A stretch of 64,000 nucleotides of DNA from JBAXAM01 sp964213355 (lineage in GTDB: Bacteria > Pseudomonadota > Gammaproteobacteria > UBA9339). Under the pieces are notes generated by a model that made no database searches, was not told where the DNA came from, and saw only the letters and a program-made list of their open reading frames with translations. Made by a program: the position numbers and the translations under genes. The stretch spans positions 62,001-126,000 of the forward strand of contig CAXOVY010000001.1 of assembly GCA_964213355.1 (NCBI GenBank), read 5' to 3'. Below, one piece after another: positions 50,540 through 60,053 of this stretch. The first letter of the stretch is position 1; every line of letters begins with the position of its first letter.

Positions 50540-52549
50540 TTATAAATGGGCAAATCTTTGTTTCAACTCCGCTTGCTTAGCATCGTTGAAGCGATCAATA
50601 GTGCTTAAATAGCCGGTAATGCGGCGTACACGTTTAATTGAAGTTGAAGCACAAATAGGGCAAGCATCATCAATTATCCCTGAGTGACCACAAACATTAC
50701 AAAAATCAATTGGAAAGTTTATACCGACATATCCCATATTTGCTTCTTTCATACACCGTAGCACTTTTTCTATAGCTTCTTGGTTGTGCTTTGGTGGTGA
50801 ACTGAATTCAACATAGCTAATATGTCCGGCATTAGCATATTTATGATAAACGCCCTCAATTCTAACCTTATCATAAACGCTAATTGGGTGGTTGACCGGA
50901 ACATGAAAAGAGTTAGTATAATACTCTTTGTCAGTAACTCCTTTTATAATCCCATATTCTTCCTTGTCTAGTTTTACAAAGCGTCCTGACAGGCCTTCAG
51001 CTGGAGTTGCCAGCAGGGTATAATTTAAATTATAGCGTTCGGCTAGAGCATCAATTTTATTACGCATGAATGCAACTATTTCTTCGCCCAATTTTTGTGC
51101 TTCTGGGCTCATGCCATGATGCTGACCAATTAGTGCCGTCAATGTTTCGGCCAAACCAATAAAACCAATGGAAAGAGTTCCATGTTTAATTGCTGGCTCG
51201 ATGCTGTCATCTGCTTGTAAATTTTCCGCATCTAAATATAAGTTTTGTCCCATTAAAAATGGCATGTCGCGCACTTTTAGCTTTGCTTGGACGCTATAAC
51301 GGTGATGCAATTGCTCGGCGGCTAATTCAAGCGCAGCATCGAGTTCTTGATAAAATTTAGATATATCATGCTGCGCTTTAATTGCTAGACGTGGTAAATT
51401 CAAAGTAGTAAAACTTAAATTGCCGCGTCCATCAGTTACTGCAGGACCCACGCGGTTAGCTATGACGCGTGTGCGACATCCCATGTAGCTAACTTGGTCG
51501 CCAAATTCTTTATTGAAGGAGGAATCCATAAAACTAAAAGTTGGATTCAGGCGCTGGGTTGCGACGCGGATTGCCAATTGAAACAAATCATAATTTGGAT
51601 CGATAGGATTATAATTTATTCCTTCTTTTATGCGGAAAATTATATTAGGAAAAATCGGCGTTTCTCCCATGCCAAGACCTTTCTCGTAGGCTAATAATAC
51701 ATTGCGTGTTACGCGACGCCCGGCTTCACTGGTTTCGGTGCCAATATTTAGGCTGGAAAATGGTACTTGCGCGCCAGCGCGACTATGCATGCTATTTAAA
51801 TTATAGATTAAGGCTTCCATTGCTTGGTAGGTTTCGTTGTCGTCAGCATTTTCTACAAAGGGTGCCATATCGCGATCGAAAAAAGCAAAACTTTGTCCAC
51901 CATGCATGTCGTTTTGCGAACTTTGCAAAATAATAGCGGCTAATGCTGTAGCTGAACTAGGACGTTTTGGCGGGCGAATGAAGCCGTGGCCATTGTTAAA
52001 GCCATTGGTTAAAAGTTTGCCCAAAGGAATTTGCACACAAGTTAATGTCTTGCCGTAAAAGTCCAAATCATGAATGTGATAATCTCCGCGTTGATGAGCG
52101 AGTGATAGATGCTTAGGGATCAAACGGTGCAAATAGTAAGCGCGCGAAGCGGTGCTCGCAATTTGTAGCATTTTAGCTGAGGGGGAATTGGAAATATTAG
52201 CGTTTTCGCGATTGGTTTCAACCAAAATATCTGCAACCATGTCCATTAATTTTGATTTGCCTTCGCGAATGCGATTGCGTTCAGCACGATATAAAATATA
52301 GGCTTTGGCGGTTTTAGCGTGGCCACTTTCAATTAATATTTTTTCTACAGCGTCTTGTACGTCTTCAACGCTAAATAGTTGGTTTTGATATTTTTGTTTT
52401 AAATATTTTAAAACTTGTGCAGTTAGTTCCAGTGCCGTTGCTTGATCCGAACCGCCAACTGCTTGTGCTGCTCTTAAAATAGCATTAGTAATTTTGCTAG
52501 AATGGAAATCCGCTTCACGTCCGTCACGTTTTTGAATTGTAGTAAACAC
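50540..52549 (-). CDS. nrdD: Anaerobic ribonucleoside-triphosphate reductase
   Basis: Class III, oxygen-sensitive enzyme making deoxynucleotides without O2. An N-terminal ATP-cone domain (RDGREADFHSSKITNAIL) precedes the barrel, with GCRTRVIANR and GFIGLAETL. The C-terminal zinc site has CNVCGHSGIIDDACPIC, and the glycyl-radical site is RRITGYLS. 669 residues. With nrdG it implies growth under low oxygen. Confidence 0.97.
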   Translation of the reverse strand: MFTTIQKRDGREADFHSSKITNAILRAAQAVGGSDQATALELTAQVLKYLKQKYQNQLFSVEDVQDAVEKILIESGHAKTAKAYILYRAERNRIREGKSKLMDMVADILVETNRENANISNSPSAKMLQIASTASRAYYLHRLIPKHLSLAHQRGDYHIHDLDFYGKTLTCVQIPLGKLLTNGFNNGHGFIRPPKRPSSATALAAIILQSSQNDMHGGQSFAFFDRDMAPFVENADDNETYQAMEALIYNLNSMHSRAGAQVPFSSLNIGTETSEAGRRVTRNVLLAYEKGLGMGETPIFPNIIFRIKEGINYNPIDPNYDLFQLAIRVATQRLNPTFSFMDSSFNKEFGDQVSYMGCRTRVIANRVGPAVTDGRGNLSFTTLNLPRLAIKAQHDISKFYQELDAALELAAEQLHHRYSVQAKLKVRDMPFLMGQNLYLDAENLQADDSIEPAIKHGTLSIGFIGLAETLTALIGQHHGMSPEAQKLGEEIVAFMRNKIDALAERYNLNYTLLATPAEGLSGRFVKLDKEEYGIIKGVTDKEYYTNSFHVPVNHPISVYDKVRIEGVYHKYANAGHISYVEFSSPPKHNQEAIEKVLRCMKEANMGYVGINFPIDFCNVCGHSGIIDDACPICASTSIKRVRRITGYLSTIDRFNDAKQAELKQRFAHL

Positions 52550-52645
52550 CTGTATTGCTCCACTTGAGTTATTTAGCTTTGTTTCTTAATTTAGAGAAAA
52601 ACATTCATTTGATTAAATCAGAATCGCCTGTTTGTATAAGCCAGC

Positions 52646-52673
52646 ATAATACTACATTTTGTGGTTTTAACAA
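52646..52673 (-). promoter_or_regulatory. Promoter of nrdDG
   Basis: Read on the minus strand: TTGTTA (52668-52673), a 16-bp spacer, TATTAT (52646-52651, 5 of 6 matches), about 97 bp ahead of the nrdD start. A nearby TGATTTAATCA resembles an FNR site but with a spacer of three, not four, bases. The rest of 52550-52758 holds nothing else I recognise. Confidence 0.45.
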
Positions 52674-52758
52674 AAAGAAATCACAAGATGTAGTAAAATT
52701 TTTGTAATTTGATAATTTACTGATTTAAAAAGAAATGTAATTGAGAAAATATTGGCCA

Positions 52759-53976
52759 CTATGTGAAAATCGTAACAACCGTTCCCAGCAAGAATAAAAT
52801 CCCGGCAATAGCTAGTGGAATGTGAAAGCCAAATGCGAGTAATAGGCCAGCGAGTGGCGGTGTTACTGCCCATGACAGCGCTGCAAGGCTGTTACTAATT
52901 CCCATGATCCAGCCTTGTTCGTGCTTCGCTGCAGTATTAGAAAAAGTAGTAACCAGGGCGTTTCCGCCCAAGGCAATAGCAGTCGCCATTGGGAGCATGC
53001 TAAGCCATATACCTATTTCGCCACCGTAAATTGCAACCACGCAGCAAATAGCTGCCATAATAAGATTGATATAAATAATTTTTTTTAATTTTATAACTCG
53101 CGTGATTATGCGTATTATTACTAGTAAGTTAAGGCAGAGGATAAGACCCATCCATAAATAAAAATAGCCAAGTAAGCGGCCAGAGTAATTGTATTTTTGG
53201 ATCAAAGAAAGTAAATTGGTTTGAAGATATAGCGCCCATCCCACCTGAAAACAAACATAAATGAAAGCGAGTGTGCGAATATTTTTGTGTGCTAGAGCGC
53301 GGACAAAAACTTTAAAACTTTTGGTTATTTGTAACTTTTTTGCAGCTCGAATTTTGAGCGTTTCTTTATACGTTAGTAGCAACAGCAAGGCATTTAAAAG
53401 AGCGAGCATTGCGGCAAAATAAAAAGGGGTGGTAAAACCAAACCAGCTTACCAAAGTGTTATCAATTAATAAGCTACCAATTATCGGGCCGACAATAAAG
53501 CCTAAATTATTAGCTGCAGAGACTGTGCCGAGCAAAGATGCTTTGTTTTTTTGGTTGCTGATATCAATGATAGCTGCTTGAGCTATTATTTGGCTGGCTG
53601 CGATAGCTCCAAGCCAAGCGCGGCCAAGCATTAACAAAAATACCTGGTTAAAAATAATACCAAGCACTGATATGCCCATGCCACAGCTTGTGCCGAGCAG
53701 ACAAAAAAGCAATACTTTGTGTCGGCCGATGTGATCAGAAATATTGCCAAGAATTGGCGCGCCTAAAAACATAAACAGCGAGGCAGTTCCCATGGTGATG
53801 CCGTATAAAATATTGCGCCATTGCATGGATACGTTGCTGGTAAATAAGGTTGTAGTTTCACCCGTAAATAATTTACCAAATATTGGCCATGGAAAACTAA
53901 TTCCCATGGTATCGATGGTGATGACTAAGAATAAAACTATAACCATGTAATTGGGTTTTACTTTGTTAGTTGACAT
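52759..53976 (-). CDS. MFS transporter, drug/H+ antiporter-like
   Basis: Inner-membrane protein of 405 residues with about 12 hydrophobic helices in two halves. The first cytoplasmic loop carries motif A as GNISDHIGRHKVLL, and the fourth helix region reads LGRAWLGAIAASQIIAQAAI, typical of the DHA1 (tetracycline/multidrug) group. The substrate cannot be predicted. It stands alone upstream of nrdD on the same strand. Confidence 0.85.
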   Translation of the reverse strand: MSTNKVKPNYMVIVLFLVITIDTMGISFPWPIFGKLFTGETTTLFTSNVSMQWRNILYGITMGTASLFMFLGAPILGNISDHIGRHKVLLFCLLGTSCGMGISVLGIIFNQVFLLMLGRAWLGAIAASQIIAQAAIIDISNQKNKASLLGTVSAANNLGFIVGPIIGSLLIDNTLVSWFGFTTPFYFAAMLALLNALLLLLTYKETLKIRAAKKLQITKSFKVFVRALAHKNIRTLAFIYVCFQVGWALYLQTNLLSLIQKYNYSGRLLGYFYLWMGLILCLNLLVIIRIITRVIKLKKIIYINLIMAAICCVVAIYGGEIGIWLSMLPMATAIALGGNALVTTFSNTAAKHEQGWIMGISNSLAALSWAVTPPLAGLLLAFGFHIPLAIAGILFLLGTVVTIFT

Positions 53977-54023
53977 GGGTTTGAGAAAAGTACAGCCCTG
54001 TTATGTTTTAAATTAAGGCTAAA

Positions 54024-54563
54024 TTAGCGCTGGGTAGTTTTTATTCTTGTATAACGACCCATTAATGTCGCAGTTTCCAAGATATGTCCTTGCATAGCTT
54101 TACGTAATTCTTCACCAGTTACTGTTCCTGATAAATCAAGCATTGTATCCAAAGCATATAGATTAAAAATATAACGGTGTTCGCCTGAGGGTGGACATGG
54201 TGCACCATATTTTGTTTGAGGCCAACTATTGGTGCCGACTTTGGTTTCTGGTGGCAATGTAGTTACATTCTCTTTTAGTGAATTTGTTTTTGGGGGTAAA
54301 TTGTATAATACCCAATGAATCCAAGTTCCCGATGAGGCATCGGGGTCGTCAAAAATTAAGGCAAATGATTTTGTTTTAATTGGAGCATCTTGCCATTGGA
54401 TTGGCGGGGAAATACTTTTGCCATTGCAGGTATATAAGGTAGGCAAAGTACTGCCATTGGTAAAAGCTGAACTAGTCAGTTTCATAGCACAAACTCCTTG
54501 GTTTATTAGGATGAAAATAAGAAATACCAAACTTAAATTTAACAGTCGAGAATGTATTCGCAT
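54024..54563 (-). CDS. YbhB/YbcL-family (PEBP-like) exported protein
   Basis: Phosphatidylethanolamine-binding-protein fold of unclear bacterial function. The N-terminal 26 residues are a signal peptide ending near NQGVCA. The family motifs follow: PPIQWQDAP, LIFDDPDASSGTWIHWVLYNLPP and GEHRYIFNLYALD. 179 residues. Probably periplasmic. Confidence 0.9.
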   Translation of the reverse strand: MRIHSRLLNLSLVFLIFILINQGVCAMKLTSSAFTNGSTLPTLYTCNGKSISPPIQWQDAPIKTKSFALIFDDPDASSGTWIHWVLYNLPPKTNSLKENVTTLPPETKVGTNSWPQTKYGAPCPPSGEHRYIFNLYALDTMLDLSGTVTGEELRKAMQGHILETATLMGRYTRIKTTQR

Positions 54564-54568
54564 ATCTA

Positions 54569-54781
54569 TTAGCCAAAATTATAAACCGAAACTATGGTGT
54601 AAAGAGATCCAGCAGGTCGAGGTTCACTTTTGAACAATTTTAGCTCAATTATATCAAAATTCATAGCGGGTAATGCGATATTGTCTAAAAACCCGGTTTG
54701 AATTTTATGTTGGTTGTTAATGCGTCCGAGGGTGAGGTGCGGAGTAAATGGACGATTTAGTGTTAGTTTATAAAACTTGGG
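54569..54781 (-). pseudogene. C-terminal remnant of RNA 2',3'-cyclic phosphodiesterase (thpR)
   Basis: An open frame of 70 codons with no start codon, bounded upstream by a stop and overlapping the end of rlmI. It reads NRPFTPHLTLGRI, the second HxTx motif of the 2H phosphoesterase (LigT/ThpR) family, and ends ELKLFKSEPRPAGSLYTIV, like the C-terminus of that family. The first half with the other HxTx motif is missing, so this is a decayed gene. Confidence 0.75.
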
Positions 54782-55949
54782 TTATAAAGCCTTTTAAATA
54801 ATCTGTTTCAGCAATCGCTGGATGTATGGGATGATCTGGTGCTTGGTGTAGCTGTTCGATCACAACGGCGCTGCGTCTTTCTTGTAATGCTGCTTGGCGC
54901 AGTGTATCAAGCAACATGTCGCGTGACAAATGCAGCGAACATGATGTGGTAATTAAAATTCCGGCTGGCCGCAAAACCTTTAATGCCAAACGATGCAGGC
55001 GTAAATAAGCATTTACCCCGGTTTCAATGTCTTTGCGTCGTTTAATAAATGCAGGCGGATCTAAAATAATTACATCGAATGATTTTTGTGCTATATGCAA
55101 ATCTTTCAAAGATTGGAAAGCATCAACACAAATTATTTCAATTTTAGTGCTGATATTGTTTAGGTCAGCATTTTGTTTTATTTGATTTAAAGCAAATTCA
55201 GAAGCATCAACACAGGTAATGTTTTGGGCACCATGCATTGTAGCGTTTATACCAAAACCTCCGCTATAACTAAAAACATCAAGCACATTTTTATTTTTAA
55301 CATAAGGAGCTAGGCGTGCGCGATTGTTGCGTTGATCGTAAAACCATCCGGTTTTTTGCCCCTCTTTTATGGAGGCAATGAAACGGATATTGTTTTCTTC
55401 GAGTTCAACATGTTCCGGCGGATTGCCATATGCTGCTTCAATGTAACCTGGCAAATTTTCAGTGGTACGAATAGAGCTCTTGTTGCGCCATAAAATAGAA
55501 GCAGGCTTGATTACGCAAACCAGCGCTTCGACAACTAGTTCTTTTAAATTTTCCAGGCCGGCGGTATTTAATTGCGCAACTAATACATCATTAAAGCGGT
55601 CGACGATCAAGCCTGGTAATTGATCGCTTTCGCTAAAGATTAAGCGGTAAAATGGTTTAGCAAAGCAAAGTTCGCGAAGTGCTAGAGCCTGCCTAATTCT
55701 AGCAATAAAAAAAGCGCAATCAATTTTTTCGTTTGGATTGTGTGTTAATAAACGCGCACAGAGGAGGGTGTTTGGATTGATGTAACCTACACCTAAATTT
55801 TGATTGCGCGAGGTATTAACCGTTACTAGCTCACCTGGTTGGAAATTTTTTAGGGGTGAGATTTTGGTGTCTATTTCATTGCTATAGATCCATAAATGTC
55901 CAGCGAGCAGTCGACGTTCTTCGTTTTTTTTTAATGTAATAGAGTTCAT
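54768..55949 (-). CDS. rlmI: Class I SAM-dependent rRNA methyltransferase, RlmI-like
   Basis: Probable 23S rRNA 5-methylcytosine (C1962) methyltransferase. It has an N-terminal PUA domain (RRLLAGHLWIYSNEID). The Rossmann domain shows KTGWFYDQRNNR, VLDVFSYSGGFGINA and VIILDPPAFIKRR. The C-terminus reads DHPIHPAIAETDYLKGFI. The ATG at 55949, one base after the der stop, gives 393 residues; an upstream in-frame start inside der was not used. Confidence 0.9.
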   Translation of the reverse strand: MNSITLKKNEERRLLAGHLWIYSNEIDTKISPLKNFQPGELVTVNTSRNQNLGVGYINPNTLLCARLLTHNPNEKIDCAFFIARIRQALALRELCFAKPFYRLIFSESDQLPGLIVDRFNDVLVAQLNTAGLENLKELVVEALVCVIKPASILWRNKSSIRTTENLPGYIEAAYGNPPEHVELEENNIRFIASIKEGQKTGWFYDQRNNRARLAPYVKNKNVLDVFSYSGGFGINATMHGAQNITCVDASEFALNQIKQNADLNNISTKIEIICVDAFQSLKDLHIAQKSFDVIILDPPAFIKRRKDIETGVNAYLRLHRLALKVLRPAGILITTSCSLHLSRDMLLDTLRQAALQERRSAVVIEQLHQAPDHPIHPAIAETDYLKGFITQVL

Positions 55950-55950
55950 G

Positions 55951-57255
55951 TTAGTTTTTAAACACAATTCTTATTGGGGTTCCAGATAAATCCAAGGCTT
56001 CGCGATAAAAATGTTCTAGATAGCGACGATAATTTTCTGGTAGGTATTCAGTGCGCGCGCCATGAATGATAATAGTTGGTGGGTTATGGCCGCCAACATG
56101 AGCATAGCGTAATTTTATTTCTTGGCCACGAGCAAGAGGTGGTTGGAAGTTTGTTACTGCTTTTTCTAAAATTTTAGTTAGCTGCGGGGTCTTTAGCTCT
56201 CTGGTCGCGCTGGTATATGCTTTGTTTATCGCGCTAAATACATCACCAACACCGCTGCCGTGTAGTGCCGAGATAAAGAGGATTTTTGCAAAGTCAATAA
56301 AAGTTAAACGGCGATCAAGCTCGCTTTGGATTTTGTCGCGCTGTAGTGGTGGCAGGTTATCCCATTTATTTACTGCGATAACCAAGGCCTTACCCGCGTC
56401 TAAGACAAATCCGAGCAACTTTAAGTCTTGATCGGTAATGTTTTCGGTGGCGTCAATGACAAATACTACGACATTTGTAGCTTCAATCGATTGCAAAGCT
56501 TTAATTACAGAGAATTTTTCTACACGTTCGTTTACTCTGCCGCGGCGTCTGATACCTGCAGTATCGATCAACACATAATCTCTGCCGCGACGATTAAAGT
56601 TAACAAAAATACTGTCACGTGTGGTACCTGGCTCATCATAAACAATGACGCGTTCTTCGCCCAAGATACGATTGACTAAAGTTGATTTGCCAACATTGGG
56701 GCGACCAACAAAGGCGATTTTAATTGCGCCGAGGGGGAAGGCTGGTGTGCTCGCTTCTTCTTTTTGCAGTAATTTTGTTTCGATTGTAGCTATTAAATCT
56801 CCAATGCCAATATTGTGTTCTGCGGAAATTGTCATGGGTTCGCCCAAACCTAATTTATAAAAATCAGCTAGAACGACTTCAGTGTCTTGATCCTCAACTT
56901 TGTTTACGATTATAAAAATGGGCTTATTTAGTTTGCGTAGTTTACGGGCTAGAGTTTCATCGGCACCGGTAAGGCCACTTCTGGCATCAACTAAAAATAA
57001 AATCATGTCTGCTTCTTGCAGGGCTTGCTGGGCTTGTTTTTCCATTAAGATTTCAATTGGCGTGCTTGCTTCACCTATGCCACCAGTGTCAATAACGATG
57101 ATATTCTGTTCATTGATTTGGATTATGCCATATTGGCGGTCGCGCGTGAGTCCTGGCATATTACCGACCAAAGCGTTGCGGGTGTGAGTGAGACGATTGA
57201 ATAGTGTCGATTTTCCGACATTAGGGCGTCCTACGATAGCAATACTAGATGACAT
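55951..57255 (-). CDS. der: GTPase Der (EngA)
   Basis: Ribosome-assembly GTPase with two G domains in tandem. Both P loops read GRPNVGKST (about residues 8 and 180). Switch motifs are DTGGIGEAS and DTAGIRRRG, with NKVE and NKWD for guanine recognition; a KH-like domain ends the protein. 434 residues. It starts directly after the amrA stop, and rlmI follows at once. Confidence 0.98.
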   Translation of the reverse strand: MSSSIAIVGRPNVGKSTLFNRLTHTRNALVGNMPGLTRDRQYGIIQINEQNIIVIDTGGIGEASTPIEILMEKQAQQALQEADMILFLVDARSGLTGADETLARKLRKLNKPIFIIVNKVEDQDTEVVLADFYKLGLGEPMTISAEHNIGIGDLIATIETKLLQKEEASTPAFPLGAIKIAFVGRPNVGKSTLVNRILGEERVIVYDEPGTTRDSIFVNFNRRGRDYVLIDTAGIRRRGRVNERVEKFSVIKALQSIEATNVVVFVIDATENITDQDLKLLGFVLDAGKALVIAVNKWDNLPPLQRDKIQSELDRRLTFIDFAKILFISALHGSGVGDVFSAINKAYTSATRELKTPQLTKILEKAVTNFQPPLARGQEIKLRYAHVGGHNPPTIIIHGARTEYLPENYRRYLEHFYREALDLSGTPIRIVFKN

Positions 57256-57816
57256 TTATTCTATTACCTCTGCTGTATATCTTTCTATTTTAATGGTATC
57301 TGACCAATAATTTTCTGGTAGGCCAGCTTTTAGTTTGAGGTGGCGTAAAAATAATTCTGGTGTTGCTAAGGATTCCCAAACTGCTGGCAAAAAAGTACCA
57401 CGATAACCTTGGTCTGATAAAATTAGACCGTCAATGCCCGGGCGTATTTGATCGAGCAAATTTTTTTCCGAAGTAAAAGACATTGGCTGGGGTTTAGATA
57501 AAACTGAAATATGTTTGGTAATACTTGGGTACTCTTCGGCGGTTAATGGGTAAAATCGTGGGTCGCGAAATGCTGCAGCATAAGCATTTTGTGCAACATC
57601 TTGGATCAGTGGTTGATAGGCTTCAAGCGAGCCAATGCAACCGCGCAGCTCCTTATTAATTTCAAGTGTTATGAAGCTCGCGCCAGGGCTCACTAGTTTT
57701 TCTGGATAATCTTCAAGTTTGACTTGTAAAACCTGATGTTTTTCCAGGCCAAATTTAATAGCACTATCAGCCGTGCTCAATAAAAGCTGTTTTTCTTTTG
57801 GTGTAAAATTGCTCAT
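57256..57816 (-). CDS. amrA: AmmeMemoRadiSam system protein A (AMMECR1 family)
   Basis: AMMECR1-domain protein of unknown activity that occurs with a Memo-like protein and a radical-SAM enzyme. The signature is ELRGCIGSLEAYQPL, with NAYAAAFRDPRFYPLTAEE and DGLILSDQGYRGTFLPAVW. 186 residues. Its two partners lie at 59225-61079, separated from it by an ATPase gene on the opposite strand. It is co-directional and contiguous with der. Confidence 0.92.
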   Translation of the reverse strand: MSNFTPKEKQLLLSTADSAIKFGLEKHQVLQVKLEDYPEKLVSPGASFITLEINKELRGCIGSLEAYQPLIQDVAQNAYAAAFRDPRFYPLTAEEYPSITKHISVLSKPQPMSFTSEKNLLDQIRPGIDGLILSDQGYRGTFLPAVWESLATPELFLRHLKLKAGLPENYWSDTIKIERYTAEVIE

Positions 57817-57872
57817 AAAATTTCCTATAAACTTTTCTACATGCTATACCAATTGCAAATAGATGTCAGGTT

Positions 57873-57918
57873 CTAATTATAATTCGTAAAAAACATTGAT
57901 TTTACGAATTATAATTAG
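57873..57918. repeat. Perfect 18-bp inverted repeat, 10-bp spacer, before the ATPase gene
   Basis: Arms at 57873-57890 and 57901-57918 are exact reverse complements, built on AATTCGTAAA and TTTACGAATT. The right arm continues as TTTACGAATTATAATTAGTAAA, itself a near-palindrome, so two overlapping symmetric sites exist. It lies 38 bp ahead of the ATPase ATG, fitting an operator or a recognition site for that protein. Confidence 0.85.
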
Positions 57919-57955
57919 TAAAATTAGCATCTCTTTAATTGGTAAAGAAAAAATC

Positions 57956-59242
57956 ATGGAAAAAATTCTAAATATTCAAAACCCTCATTGGGGAGATGTG
58001 TTGTATAAGCAAATTTATGAGCGATCTATGCTTGATCAGTTAATAAAAAAACTATCGCTTAAAGAAATGCAAGTGCTTTTGGGTGTAAGACGATCAGGAA
58101 AATCTACTCTATTTAAACTTTTAATCAACCATATGTTGAAGCAGATAGATGGAAAAGAAATTTTTTATATTAATTTGGATGATCCGTTTTTTTCCGAAGT
58201 TTGGAATGATGCAAAAAAGTTATACGCCGTAGTAGAAACAGCAGAGAAAATAACGGGAACCAAGGTTAAATATCTTTTTTTGGATGAAGCTCAAAATGTA
58301 GAGGGTTGGGAAAAGTTCGTTAAGAGCTGTTACGACAGCGAGCTGTTTGTCAAAATATTTATTACTGGATCTAATTTTTCATTATTAAGAGGAGATTATG
58401 CAAAATTATTATCTGGTCGTTATGTTGAAGATCATGTTTTTCCTTTAAGCTTTCGAGAAATTCTTGCTATCAACAATATTCATACGCATTTAGACTTGCT
58501 CAAGCATAAGGCAAAAGTTATTAATTTAGCCGAAGAATTGCTTTTTTATGGCGGTTTTCCGCAAGTTTTTAAAACCAAAGACAAGGAATTAAAAAGAGAG
58601 ATTTTATTAAATTATTACGAAACCATTTTATTGAAGGACTGTATTAGCAATAACAAAATTCGCGATACTAAAACCATGCAAGAATTGGCCATGTATTTAA
58701 TAACCAATAATTCTTCTTTATATTCTTATAACAATCTAGCTAAAGCTTTAAGCAGCAATGACAACACCATTAAAGAATTTGTTGGTGTTTTGGAGGGAAG
58801 CTTTTTGATCGAAGAAGTTACAAGTTTTTCCTATGCATTAAAAAATCAAATAAGAGGAAAAAAGAAAAGTTATTGTATCGATAATGGAATAATAAACACA
58901 GTTTCATTTAAATTTTCTGGAAACCAAGGAAAATTATTTGAAAATTTAGTTTATACCGAATTAAGAAAAAGTAGATATCAAGAGATTTGTTTATATCATG
59001 GCAAAAAAGAGTGTGATTTTATCCTGAAGAAAGACAACAACGAATTAGTTCCGGTTCAAGTAGTTTATGATTTTAACCAAGAAAATCGTACCAGAGAAAT
59101 CACAGGATTAACCGAGGCAATGGAAAGCTTGGAGTTAAAAAAAGGTTACATTATAACTTTTAACCAAGAAGAAAAAATTAACGAAAAAATAGCAGTTATT
59201 CCTTTTTGGAAGTGGTGGTTAACTTCAATTGACATTATGTAG
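57956..59242 (+). CDS. AAA-family ATPase with C-terminal DUF4143 domain
   Basis: Predicted ATPase of the AAA_14/DUF4143 group, widely mobile and of unknown role. Walker A is GVRRSGKSTLF and Walker B YLFLDEAQNV. Sensor region ITGSNFSLLRGDYAKLLSGRY and PLSFREIL follow. The C-terminal part shows GKLFENLVYTELRK, KKECDFIL and VPVQVVYDF, which resemble a PD-(D/E)xK nuclease-like fold. The ATG at 57956 gives 428 residues. It lies against the surrounding genes, splits the amr set, and overlaps the 3' end of amrB by 18 bp, suggesting insertion. Confidence 0.88.
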   Translation: MEKILNIQNPHWGDVLYKQIYERSMLDQLIKKLSLKEMQVLLGVRRSGKSTLFKLLINHMLKQIDGKEIFYINLDDPFFSEVWNDAKKLYAVVETAEKITGTKVKYLFLDEAQNVEGWEKFVKSCYDSELFVKIFITGSNFSLLRGDYAKLLSGRYVEDHVFPLSFREILAINNIHTHLDLLKHKAKVINLAEELLFYGGFPQVFKTKDKELKREILLNYYETILLKDCISNNKIRDTKTMQELAMYLITNNSSLYSYNNLAKALSSNDNTIKEFVGVLEGSFLIEEVTSFSYALKNQIRGKKKSYCIDNGIINTVSFKFSGNQGKLFENLVYTELRKSRYQEICLYHGKKECDFILKKDNNELVPVQVVYDFNQENRTREITGLTEAMESLELKKGYIITFNQEEKINEKIAVIPFWKWWLTSIDIM

Positions 59243-60019
59243 AAAATGAAACGCTCCATAACCTACTACTTGATCTTTTGATCCGGCAGTGTCACCCGAA
59301 TTGCGTAGATCAATTTGCGTTGCATGCATTTTTTTCTTGGCAGCAACAGCTAGCAAACCCTTAATAGCTGTTGCGCCACAGGCATGTTCGGGTGAAAAGC
59401 CTTGTGGATCCAGTGCGATAATAGCATCTGCTGTTTTTTTGTCTAAGAGTTGTGCCAGGTTGTAAGGGGAATAATGACTCAAATCGGAACTAATAACAAT
59501 TAGGGTTTCGGATCCATCCCATAGTTTCTCTAAAATTTTTTCTACTTGTGTGATTGTAGCTAAGCCAACTAACAATGGTATTAAAGAGAAGCTTTCTAGA
59601 GTTAATTGCAAAAATGGTAGATGTACTTCGATGGCATGTTCCGAAGCGAAAGCTTCTTCGACTGCTTGTGTATAAGGTAAATCTATTTTAGCTATGCTTT
59701 TTTGGTCGATGGTAATTTGCCCTAGTGGAGTCATATAAAATTTAGCGTTGGTTGTAGCTACGCCATCTACTGGATATTGATGCGATGGTGCAAGCAATAC
59801 TACGCGATGAATTTGTTTTTTGGCTTTTGCGAGGCTTGCATAAGCGGATGCAGCAATTGGTCCTGAATAAATGTAACCAGCGTGTGGAGCAATAATTGCT
59901 TTTGGGGTTGGTAATGCGGCTTTATCAGATGCGTCCTCAAGCATTTTTAAAATGTCTTGGCGCAGCACATCAGGATCGGTTGGATAAAACTTGCCTGCGA
60001 CGTTTGGATAAATTACCAT
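59225..60019 (-). CDS. amrB: AmmeMemoRadiSam system protein B (Memo family)
   Basis: Memo/dioxygenase-like protein. It shows NVAGKFYPTDPDVLR, AIIAPHAGYIYSGPIAASAY, VLLAPSHQYPVDGVA, EHAIEVHLPFLQ and ISSDLSHYSPY, with conserved His residues suited to metal binding. The ATG at 60019, behind AAAAGG, gives 264 residues. It is divergent from amrS with 34 bp between start codons. Confidence 0.92.
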   Translation of the reverse strand: MVIYPNVAGKFYPTDPDVLRQDILKMLEDASDKAALPTPKAIIAPHAGYIYSGPIAASAYASLAKAKKQIHRVVLLAPSHQYPVDGVATTNAKFYMTPLGQITIDQKSIAKIDLPYTQAVEEAFASEHAIEVHLPFLQLTLESFSLIPLLVGLATITQVEKILEKLWDGSETLIVISSDLSHYSPYNLAQLLDKKTADAIIALDPQGFSPEHACGATAIKGLLAVAAKKKMHATQIDLRNSGDTAGSKDQVVGYGAFHFLHNVN

Positions 60020-60053
60020 ATGGATGCCTTTTAATTGCAAGAGGAATGCGATC

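Noticed and set aside
52598..52625. FNR/Anr-like site TGATTTAATCA ahead of nrdD
   Set aside because: The half sites are three rather than four bases apart; too weak to call, though an oxygen-responsive control would make sense.
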